A stretch of 64,000 bases of DNA from Hofstenia miamia (Eukaryota > Xenacoelomorpha > Acoela): the NCBI GenBank assembly GCA_004352715.1, contig SCFE01000002.1, positions 1,169,033 through 1,233,032 of the forward strand, given 5' to 3'. The notes beneath the pieces were generated by a model that was not told where the DNA came from, did no database searches, and saw nothing but the letters and a program-made list of their open reading frames with translations. Positions 35,701 to 47,700 of this stretch are shown here, in pieces; the first letter of the stretch is position 1; each line of letters starts with the position of its first letter. A program made the translations under genes and the position numbers.

Positions 35701-38700
35701 CTAAAGATTCATTTACTCCTTTGCTCCCCCCTTCATATAACCTTGAATTCTCAGCCTTTACCTTACCAAAAGAAAGTTGTCTTGTCATCCTAAGTAAACT
35801 TGCAGGGTTTTTACCATTTTTAATGTCGTCCTATGCTAAGGACACTGTTATTCTACTATGTAAGGTTCTCTCTTCAATAGCGCTTAGCAGCCGACCGTCG
35901 ATATCGTTGTTTGAAGTATTCAATGTTGAACTTTTACAGAAGTGTTTTACTTCTTGTCTGCGAAAACCAATTCACACTATTATTTGCCATGCTTTCTTTG
36001 CCCTAGTTCAAGATTTAATTGAAGGAGAGCTCTATTTTAGTGGAGAGCTGGTGACTGATGAACCAGATGCTGTTGTTACGAATATGGATATTTCATCTGA
36101 GCAAATAAGCAAAAAAGAAAATCCTACTGTTCATGATAATGGAAAATTTGCTTATTCACCGAAATCTGTACATTCTATGGAATTACCTCAGGAATCATAT
36201 CTTGAATTACATCATGAGCTTCCTGAAGAAATTAGCGACCCTCTCATGATAAGTTCTTTCAACTTTGTGAAAATGTTATCAGATAGTGACAATTACAAAC
36301 CAGGCAACAAACTTTCACAGTCTTTATTCACTTCAAATGTGCTTCCGCTTAAATTGCATCCTGTTAGAGATCGCCCTTCTAAAACAACAGGCAAAATTGA
36401 TTGCCAAGTTGCCGACTGTCGGATAAATATAGGTTTTTTTCAGCAAGCTGAGCGCTGGCTTTTGGCTTTACAAAGAACTTCAGAAGAGACTTTATCCGAG
36501 CTGTTAACAAAGCAATTTTCAGAACAATCATCAAAATTATCTACATATCCACCCATGACGTCTTTGATATCAAAGAAAAATAAAAAGGATTTTTTCAGCT
36601 GTAAATCGTTTTCAGTATCAAGTAACACTCAAGATGTATTGGTGCAACTCTTTGATGTTTTATTTTCTGCCGAAAATTTACGAATAGCCGATATTGGTTC
36701 TTTGCTTCAAATGTTTTTAAGGTTAAACTCAGTTAATGGTTTAGTGAATAACACTATAGCAGTCAAGCCGTTGCATTTAGAAAATATTTTATCACAGATA
36801 TCAAAAGTACATATTCTTGACGCAGCCCTATATGAAAGTTTATTTCGCTTACTGTGCCAGCTTCCTTACGATACAGTTAATGTTAACTTGTTAGAAAAAT
36901 ATAATATATTTTACATATTTTTGTCATGCTCTTTCAACCCGCAACCACCTGCTGCTAATCAAAATGGAACTATTTTGTCAGAATCTTTTTCGAATCTACT
37001 TGAACGTTTGAGTGATCTCCCAGGACTTGAGGAATTTCTACTACATACCTTAATCAATTTATGCGAACCAATTGGTCCTATTAGATTTAGCTATGGTGCC
37101 GTTGATTGTCAATTGCGATTAGTTGAGTGGTTGTTAAATGAAGTGCCTGACATGAATGAATTATTAGCAAAAGCTGTCGAAAAAATCTTGCAAATCGTGT
37201 GCGAAGCCTTGGGTTCGGGTCCTTTTGTCAATCTATCTGGCAAAAGCAACGCTTATAGTCACAATTCCGTTTCAGAGTTAGCATATTCTCATGACTGTTT
37301 ATCTGGTAAAATATCCTCAAAACGCGACCGTGCTCCTTCAGAAAGGGATTTACTTCTTTGCAAGATGCTTCAACTTGCTGAAAAATATGTCCATCAAGGC
37401 GTGTCAATTTCACCTACCATTATTAGTCGCGCTCTTAACGCTGCTAACTATTGTAGATTGGCATTACCAGCGCATGTATTAGTAGCAGTTCTTGAAGAAA
37501 ATTTTAGTGAAAAGGTATCTTTAGGTGATTATCTCATTTCTTTTATTTTTGCAATTGGTCGCACAAAGCCTTTAGAATTGCTACCTTGTTTAATTGAAAT
37601 TATAAATGAGCATGTGACTCTTTCTGAAACGTTGGTATACATCACTTACCACACTTTGTCTGTAAGCGAATGTTTCAAAGATGGTAAGAATGCAGCAGAA
37701 ATATTTGCATCACTTAATGGTGTCTCCGCTCTTTGTAATAGCTTAATTCACAGATATGTAAATGACAGCTGCGAGTGCGATGTACTAAAGGACTTTAGCA
37801 GAATTTTCGATTCAAATGACATAAACAATGATAGACATAATGTTGCGCCTCTTGGACGTATTGTGTGCAGTAGTAATGCCCAAATGGCAGCTCCCGATGC
37901 GCTAATTGGTGAACAACCGGCTCATAAACGTGCGCGATCAGCAGTGTGGATGTATCAATTCTCCTCTGAAGAAATGTGGTGTGAATTGACACTGACATTA
38001 ATGCACTTAGTTTTAGTTGATAGCATTGAAATTAAATTACATGCCACTGGCATGGCAGGTGGTCCAAGTATTCCAGGTAACGTACAAATTGCAACGTATA
38101 GTAGTGATCAATGCCTAACTCTTCTGACACCTCCGTTAATATCTGTTCACTCTGGTGGAGTTTTGATGCTCCGTTTATCTCAACCTGTTCTTACATGTCG
38201 TCTTGTTTTAAGACTTGGTCGGCCTCCTGGTGGCCGTACACATTCTCTTAGCCTTTCACATATCGCGGTTTATGCTGTTACCCCAAAGAATGGTCATGAC
38301 CGTATTCTTGCCAGCTTACACATTATTAAAATTCTCGAATTGTGCATTTTAAGAAGCGATTCTGTCACGAAATGCATCATTGAAAAAATGCTAATGGAGC
38401 GTCGTTTATTACTTAGTTGTGTTTCACTTCTATCAGCTGGAGTTGAGCGTCTGTGCAGTTTCTCTTTATATAAATTTTTGCTCACGCTTTCTAAGTTTAG
38501 TGAAAATTTAAGAAATATTCTAACTATAACTTTATTGGAATGTCTCTATGAAAAAAGTAATAATAGCGATGTCTTTGGGGAACAAGTAATGGATCTAGTT
38601 TACGATATGGTTAATAATCGCGAGGACACAATTGTCATCATGTTTCAATGGCTTTGCAGTTTAGTGGCAAATGAATCAAGATCGTTATTCACACCAGGAA

Positions 38701-41700
38701 CTTCAAATGTTAGTCGCTGCCTAGCATCAGTTCTGTGGAAATCCCAGGTGAAACTGAGTGAGTTGGAAATCAAACAATTCATTCAAAAGGTCGGTATCAA
38801 CTCGCACTTTAGCTGGTTGTTTTGTTCGCTTTGTGAAAAAAACTCTACTGTTTGCTTTATGACTATTCTACAAACTTTAAATGCTCCTGAGCTTTCAATA
38901 ACAACGGATGATGCAAAAATCAACTCCGCTGCTATTGTACAAAGTTGGTGGGCGAACCTTTCAGTCGACGCACTGAAGTGTTTAGCATGTGTTCTTCGGT
39001 CTGAGTCAGCATTTTCAGCGTTTGAATCCTTGGGATTTTTAACTCCACTTTGTGCCTTACTTGCCGCCCATTTTGCTAAAAAGGAACATATCTGCACTCC
39101 GCGACAAGCATACTTTTTGCTGAAGTTTATTAATAGTATTTGTTGTGAACCTTTTGCTCAACAGTTTCTTTCTAGTCCATCTGGTTCAACATTTTGGGTT
39201 TCCTTGCTCCAAATGTTGTCAACGCAATCTTGTTCTGATGCTTTTGAAAAAGTAGCAATTGATTTTTTTGTTTCAGTCACTAGAAATAATCGCGCTGCTC
39301 AAAATCTTGCTGCTGATATAGTAGTTTCACATGTTCTTTTTTATGAAACAACACTATGCGCCTTTATTCGGAGATTTATTCTAACAGTATTCCTTGGAGA
39401 AGATACTATTTTTGTTGAAGTTGTATCATGTGGTGCCGGTCGCCTTAACCGCTGGACAAGAAGATCAGAACACCCACGTTATCAGCTTGGAGCGCTGACG
39501 TCTTCCGGATTTGTTGATGGAGACATAACAATTGAAGAAATGATTTCACTAGTTAGTGATTTCACTTCAACTCAGCCTAATCATGAAAATGAAAAGAAAT
39601 CACGACGTAAGAAGAAAGATGATCCCTCTCAAATTGATGATACTGTTGCTTCGAGTTTACAGTGTCTTAATATAGAGCCTGAGTTTCGTCAAATATGTTG
39701 GAATGGTCGTGTTTTACCTCGCAAAAAACGTCTAATTGAACTAGGACAACCATTTTTGTGTCTAGAAATTGTCCGAACGACTAAGGATGAGGAATTAATG
39801 GATGATATACCATTCGCTACAAATAATTCTCTTGTTATACCACAAGCGGCCTTTTCTGCTGCTGGCGGATTGGCCACGATAGCAGCAAATATACCAGTAC
39901 TTTCACCAGATTTAATTCGTTCCATTTCACCTCAGAAACTTGAATATACTACTAACTCCATGGCCTCAAACAATGGAAGTTTTCGTGACTGGGTTTTAAT
40001 TGATTCAAATGACGCAGGTACCAAGCTGTGGTTTGATATGGCACCGTCTTGTGAAGAAAACGAACCTGAAACTAATCAATCACAAAGTTCCCTTCAAATG
40101 GGTTACGTCGCTCCACATTGTATGGCAATATTTGCACTTGCTTTGCAACTACCTCATTATGTAGAAATGTTTGAGAGCAATTCTAGACAATTACGTCGAT
40201 TAATTCGTTGTTTGCTAGGTGTTTCTGATGGCCGAGAGTATTCTATTTCGCTTGTGTTCGATAAATTAGACCAATTATTAGGATTATACCCTCTTTCGAC
40301 TGATGATGGTTTGACTATTCGCAGGAAAGCCGTTAAATTAGGTTTAGTAGATCTTTTAATTCACTCATTTGGAATTTTATCTCACAGTAAAGTTGCTGAT
40401 AAAGAGCGATTTGGTTTCTTATTCTCAGAAAGCATATTTGGTAATGGAAACATATCTAATAACTCTTCCACTGTATCGACAGCACAAAAAACAAGCAGTG
40501 TTCAACAACCACTTTATTGGGCTAAAGGCACAGGATTCGGTACTGGCAATACTCAATCAGGATGGGATGTTGCACAGGTTTTGGCGCGACGTGTTTTTGA
40601 AGAAGAACATATTACTTTACTTTTGCGCACATTAGCAGCTCTTTTGGCATCCGGCAACAATATACAATCATGTAGCATTCCAGATGGAAATTGTGATTTT
40701 GTAGATACATTGGCTACTATATTTTCCTCTCAAGAAATTGTAGATTTACTGGACGCTTACTTGGTAAATGACTCTATCCTAGACATATCTCGTCATGTTC
40801 ATTTATATAAAGCAATATTAGCTGTTGTGACAGCTTGTGCATTACACCCAGCGTTGCTTCGTTTGCTGGCCTCGAAAAGAGGTACTTCGTCAAGCCTTGT
40901 CGAACATTTGTCATCACTTTATAAATGCATAACTGAATATACACAACGACTTGAGCAAAACTCAAAAGGTTTGGCTGTTCCTGCTGCTCAATCAGATAAA
41001 GACGAAGAGGGTGAAGCGGTATGTCTATTAGCAGAAGATCTAAACAATGCGTATCATCTTGTGCAACGTGTTGTTGGTGCGGCATCAATTTCTTCCAACA
41101 ACTCAAAAATGATGAATTCCGATGGTAGTTTAACAATAGAGTCGAATGAAGAATATTACAAGCACGTAATGCGTCAACTTCAGTTTGAATCCTTCGATAT
41201 CATCAATAAATCGGGAAACTTGGCGTGTTCATACATTTTTAGCAAACAACTAAAAGCAAATTCAAATGCGAGTGATTCAATGAATGTCAAAAGAGCTCGT
41301 CGATTGGCACAAGAAGCTGTTACTCTTTCCACCTCTCTGCCTTTAGCTTACTGTTCGACAGTGTTTGTGAGATATGATGAGCAAAGGCTGGATGTCATGA
41401 AGGTATTCATTACTATAAATTGAACATATTCATCTAAAATTTTTCATACTGAATTTTAGTAGCTTATGTTGATTAGGAAATTTTGCTATATTCAATTTTG
41501 AAATACTAATAGACTAATTTTTAAGTGTCGAAATTATCATTTTTAACATATTTTTTTATAATAGGTAGCAATTACGGGGCCTGAAGATACTCCATATGAG
41601 AGCGGAATTTTCGTATTTGACGTTTTCTTCCCTGCTGATTATCCATCATCCCCTTTACATATACAACTACAAACAACTGGTGCTGGCACTATTCGATTTA

Positions 41701-44700
41701 ATCCCAATCTTTATAACGATGGAAAAGTAAGTGTCTAAAAACTAATTCTTAATTTAAGCTACTTTAGTTTTGTTTGACGATTGCTGTATATTTTGTTCTA
41801 TTAATATGACTCTCTAATGATTGCATCATTATAATTTCGGTGAGAGATTACGGAGCATGTTTGATGTCGCACTTTTTATTTTTAACCCCTGTTTACACCA
41901 GCGAACACTTTATTTTCAAGTGTTTGGACGGACCGCGCTAATTTTGTTAATCATTTTACGATCCATGCAGATCGATTTGTATTGCATTATTTGCGGGTAA
42001 CACTTAATACGGATAGTGCAAACTTTGTCCAGTCTGTAAATATCAGGCTTGCCGTTGTATGGATTTTTTCAAACAAGAACCGACACAACACAACTGCAAA
42101 AGACGGTTGTGTCACACAACATGTACAACACAACAGTGTTGTATTCGTAAGATATCTACTAAATATGAATTTGGTTGCATATTTGCTTTATATTGTATTA
42201 TACTTGCAAATGTATAATATTTGATAAGCAAACCATGTCTATAATATCCCAATGCAGAATTCAAGTTGAATTAATAATGACTAATGTTAGCACAATTAAT
42301 CTCATTAGAAGATCAAAAAATAGATGTACATGTGGACTGACGATCAACTGTTTTTGATCACGTCTTTTCACAGAAACACCTGAGGCCATTGAATTGCTCT
42401 ATTTTGCAAATAATAGTATAAATATCTTTCACATTGATTTGCTACTATTATCACAAAACTTTCGAATTGTTTTAAAAAATAACTGAATTATTCACATTCT
42501 AAAATATTATTCTATAATATTAAAGCATGTTCCCCAATAGATCTGTCCGAATCATAAGTGATGAAAGTAATTGTGTAACAAATTCATAAAAAGTATTTTA
42601 TATAAGTTATTTATCTCTAGAGATGTTGTAAGTTCGCATTCATATTAATTAACCATTAAATTTTACTTCATTTAGTTACATGGCATAAATAAATATAATG
42701 TGCTTGCTATTTTGTTAATAAATTTGAATACAGGGTGATTGAAAACTAACTCCCTATTTTAATAAAACTATAATTTATTTTTAAATATAATTTCTACAAT
42801 ATGAGAAGGAAGTATAATGCATCGGCTTTTATTTAAAATTCGATATGGGCGCTTTTATTTGCCACCAGCTTCTCAAGTTGACCAGGAATCGCATCAACTG
42901 ATTTCGCAAGAAACTCTTGCGGGATGGAAATCTTCTCGTATTCGCCCTTCAAGTTCTTCCAAATTGCTTGGTTTGGTTGAGTAGACTTGCTCTTTCAGCC
43001 AACCCCAGAGAAAAAAGTCACAGGGCGTTAAGTCAGGACTTGTGAACCGCGACGACCCATCCATCTTCTAGGAAATTGAGCACTTAGCCATTCACGAACA
43101 GCAATAGCAAATTGTGGAGGAGCTCCATCTTGCATGAAAATCAAATCTTCAATATTTTCCCAAGCACTGATAATTGGCCAAATTTCATCTTTCGACATAG
43201 CGAGGTACCTTTCGGCATTCATGGTATCGCGAAGAATGAAAGGACCCACAATCCTATCAAAAACCATTCCACACCATACCGTTATTTTGGGTCGATTTTG
43301 CATTTTTTCACAAGTAACACGAGGATCTTCTTCCGCCCAGTAGTGGCAGTTATGACGGTTACAAATCCACCTATGTGGAATACAGCTTCATCACTCCATA
43401 GAATATTTTTAAAGAGGTCGGGCCAATCTCTAAACCAAGCCAACATTATTTCACCAAACTCCATACGAATGTCAGTCTTCGGCAGAGAGTGCTTGACAGT
43501 AATGCGGCTTCCAAGCACGCCATTTAAGCTAGTTTTTTTAGCACATTACGTACACAATGAAAGGAGAGCCCGCTTTCTCTTGTCGCTTGACGAATTGACT
43601 TATGTGGGCTACGGGTAAACATTTCTTGAACAACTTGCACTACCTCACGATCTCTGGATTTGCACTTGAACAATGCATCCCCAAACTTCGTAACGCGCGG
43701 CTATCTGGGCACGTTCATGTAGAGTAAGACGTCAAGCCATTTTTGTAGGGTTTTGAAATAAAATAAATTTGAAAAGTTTGAAATTGAATAATATTTAAAC
43801 AAATCTGAAAGGAAAACAAGAACATAAATTAAATTGCCATATATTAAGTAATATATACACAAAAATTGAGAAACATGATATAGCATTTGAATAAATTGAA
43901 TTTATTTTAAAATAGGGAGTTACTTTTCAATCACCCTGTAATGGATGTATAATAACATAAAATAATGATCAGATTTCTTTCATCAATGGTAAAATTGTAA
44001 TTTTTGGGACACTGGATTTTTATGTCACAAACAACATGTTATGTTGTGTACACAACACACAACGTCAAGCCTGGTAAATATGCTGGCCGTAGCAGGCTAG
44101 TGACGAACTTCTGAACGGATTACATGATTCCAAAGGACTTTTCTTTTTGCTATGAAGAAACTGGTAAATCGTTCAATCTTGTAGACACATGTAGGCAATA
44201 GAAATCGCAATTCAATCTAGTATTGAAACTAATTTTTAGCTCATGCCCGACTTAAGCTACTAGTCTTTTTCTTTAGGTATATAGTATGCTAGTTTGAATT
44301 CCATCCAAGGTTGGTGTGGTTTAAACACGACCTGTTTAAAACGCTGTTTAAAACAACTGTTTTTGCAATGTCTTTTAAATGTTTTTTTTCAAATTTATTT
44401 AGAACTTTATGAAAAGTCGGAAAATAATTTTTGGGTTTCGTCCATTACTTTCATAATCGATTTTCTACCGCAAAAACCCTGATCCCTTCACTTTAACAAG
44501 AATGGAGTTTAATTTCGATATCGCAAATATATGATTGCGTTATTAATATTATATAGATTGAAATTGAATTTTTACTCGTTTAAAATTACAGAAGCTAAAT
44601 GAATTTTTAAATAAAACGAATGGGTTTGATGTGTATATTAATGTACATGTAAGCATAATTCTAATTTTGTTTAGGTGTGCTTATCAATTTTAAACACTTG

Positions 44701-47700
44701 GCACGGCAGGCCGGAAGAAAAATGGAATCCGCAAACATCAAATCTTTTACAAGTGTTAGTGTCAATTCAATCCTTAATTCTTGTTGCTGACCCATATTTC
44801 AATGAACCAGGGTATGAGAGATCACGTGGCACTCCTTCTGGTCAACAAAATTCAGACGAATATACAGCCAACATCCGACAGGCAACCGTGCGATGGGCAA
44901 TGCTTGAACATCTTCGCTCACCCTGTCCTGCCCTCAAATCTGTTATCCAAGCTCATTTCTATCTCAAAAAACAAGCAATTATCACCCAGTGCAGGTAGAC
45001 TAATTGATATCAGCTGATTATTTCCTAAATCACTTTTTGGCAGTAAGTGTACAGAAATTTACAAATATTGAGTTAACTAATGTTTCGTTTCTCTCTATTT
45101 GGTATATTTCTGTCGGTGAAAGCGAGCCTCTGTTTAAATTAGGGTATTTTTCTTCATTGAAAGTCTTTCACCCGATATCGAGCAGATTTTATGTAGTTTT
45201 TAAGCGGGAGGTAGAGGTAAGTTCATTTAAATCCTACCTGGGTCAATAATATTTTTACAATAAACATCAATAATTTTCTGCTAAGATAGTTTTGAATACT
45301 TGTTTATATGTTAAAGTGTTACTGTCTAAGGTGTCATTTACTCGTGAAATGGAAAATGGGAGATTGTCTATGCAACCGCGTTGTTTTGATTATAATATCC
45401 CATGATTAAATCCTGAAATATGTATTTTGAATTTTAAATTCTCTATTATTTATATATACATATATATATCATAATTCAGCTGATTTAGGTATTTTAGGCA
45501 ATTTTAGATTATTTAGAGTCTTTAGTAAATAGGTGTTCGAGATTCTGCACTGTTATTGAAAATTTTATTGTTGTAGTTAAAGAATTCCAACTCCATTGAT
45601 TGCAAATACACTAAATTTGTGATTAGCAAGCTTATTTGCCTAAAATATAATTTGACCATTTGCATTAATGTGGTGATTTCAAAAAGTTACTTAGTATTTG
45701 ACAGAACTTGCAATGTCGTTTTTTATAGGTTGTAAACTTAAGTGAATTTAAGAATAGACATCGACAAGGATGCTTGAGTTTGCACTTATATTTTATAAAG
45801 TGGGATGGATGCCCAATATGGAATTGGCAATAATTGTCTAAGAAAATTCACAAAACCAGAAGCTTATATACACGCTGCATTGCATTAGAGAATGACAGTA
45901 TGACATCAGCATGTGGCAGCATATTGGCAGTACTTGGTGCTACTATCCTGAAAAATAATAATTTGAATTTTTAGCGTTGTTTGTAATCCTAGGATTCTCC
46001 CTAACTATTTGATTAGCGTCTCCTCTATAACACGATATACTGTTTCTTCTGTTCCATAAGCGTCTCAAGAACCAAAGGGCGTTCGCAGGATTAGTCATGA
46101 CCACTTTTTGAAAATATTGAGAAAATAGCCCCTTACAAAAGCGTTTCACGACCTTAGATTTTAAATTTTTCAGTTTTTTTACTTAAAATTTTTTGATCTA
46201 GCCAGTCAAAATCACTTTTGAAAACCTGACTGGGGATATTCCACTATGTCCCACTTGCGTACGCCACTGTCAAGAATCGCAATCTGGAACTTACTTCAGA
46301 ATTTCATTACTGTTCAAATGTTGTTGACCGGTCATTCTAAATCCAAATTGCAAGTTGACACTTACATTTTTTTGACATCTTGGTAGAGCTGTTGAAGGAG
46401 AATTGGAAATATCTATTTCACACCACCTAGATTTTTTTAGCCATTGTGCACGGCTCCTGCTTTTGGCCTCTTTGCGTCCGGCTCATGCAGATACACATGC
46501 CATGATCGAAATATTGGTCTTGCAATATTTCATGACCATTTAAACCGCTTTCTGCCACGAGTTACTATTACATTATTTGCTCCGAGGTCATCCGCTACTG
46601 CTGTTTCATCGTAGTTGAAAACTGAACCAGGCAGTACATCTTGTAATATAATAAATGACTGTCTCTCTTAAATATACACAGCCAATAGCGATGCAAGTCT
46701 CTCTTCAAACCATTTAAATATGTGAAGAAATGTACATACCTAGCGAAAAGTTTCAAAGATAGTATCCTCATGCTAGGTTTTTGATGAAAATTTCGAATTC
46801 CAATCTATAGTCTACTGTAATAGATTTTCCTGATATTTTTTCAGGACAGCTTAGCTAAAATATGATATGATATAAATAACAGTTAATTTGTGTTTGCATT
46901 TACATGTATTTACTCACTTTAGCACTTCCTGCCACACCAAGCTATCGGAACAACACTAAAACACAGAACTAACGAACGTTATGGAATGTATTGAGTAGGA
47001 GCAACCAAATTTGTCGATAGGTTTTATAGAATTGGAACCGATCAGAAATTTCAAACCCGGGCCGGGAATTGGACGGCAACAGTCAATACAGGTCGGCTGG
47101 TTTTCGACCGGTTCTGGCCGCTAAATTTTGTTTTTATATATATATATANNNNNNNNNNNNNNNNNNNNNNNNNNNNNNNNNNNNNNNNNNNNNNNNNNNN
47201 NNNNNNNNNNNNNNNNNNNNNNNNNNNNNNNNNNNNNNNNNNNNNNNNNNNNNNNNNNNNNNNNNNNNNNNNNNNNNNNNNNNNNNNNNNNNNNNNNNNN
47301 NNNNNNNNNNNNNNNNNNNNNNNNNNNNNNNNNNNNNNNNNNNNNNNNNNNNNNNNNNNNNNNNNNNNNNNNNNNNNNNNNNNTATATATATATTAGTTA
47401 TATAAGCTGCTTTAATCTAGAAAATTTCACATGGTGATGCAAAGAGTTGATATTGAATGGAATAAATGTCAAACTATTATTACATTTCTAGCAAAACACA
47501 ATTTGTTATTTTCTATAATCAATTCTTTACAAAACTTTAATCAGTTTCTCATTTTTCAGTGAATTTAAATTGTGAACGTTTTGAATTACTTAGTTCATAA
47601 TGATAGTTCAATATATAAAATTCAGAGTAGCATTATCATTCATTATGGTTTAAGTTTAACCTCACTTAGTATTGAAACAACCAAACATATTTAAAAATTT

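Larger units (their letters stand above)
42044..44073. mobile_element. Non-autonomous hAT-type element with exact 8-bp target duplication
   Basis: Terminal repeats CAGGCTTGCCGTTGT (left) and, read inward from the right end, CAGGCTTGACGTTGTGTG. GTAAATAT flanks both sides exactly (42036-42043 and 44074-44081), an 8-bp target-site duplication characteristic of hAT elements. Near both ends are ACACAACA-rich subterminal repeats. Without the nested mariner it is about 820 bp and has no transposase frame. Confidence 0.85.
41727..44674. other. BIRC6 intron 6
   Basis: 2,948 bases separating [10 protein letters not shown] from the catalytic VCLSIL. About two thirds is a hAT-type insertion with a mariner inside it. 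A CCCCTGTTTACACC word (about 41,887) recalls the MITE-like segment at 28.5 kb. The remainder shows nothing. Confidence 0.85.
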
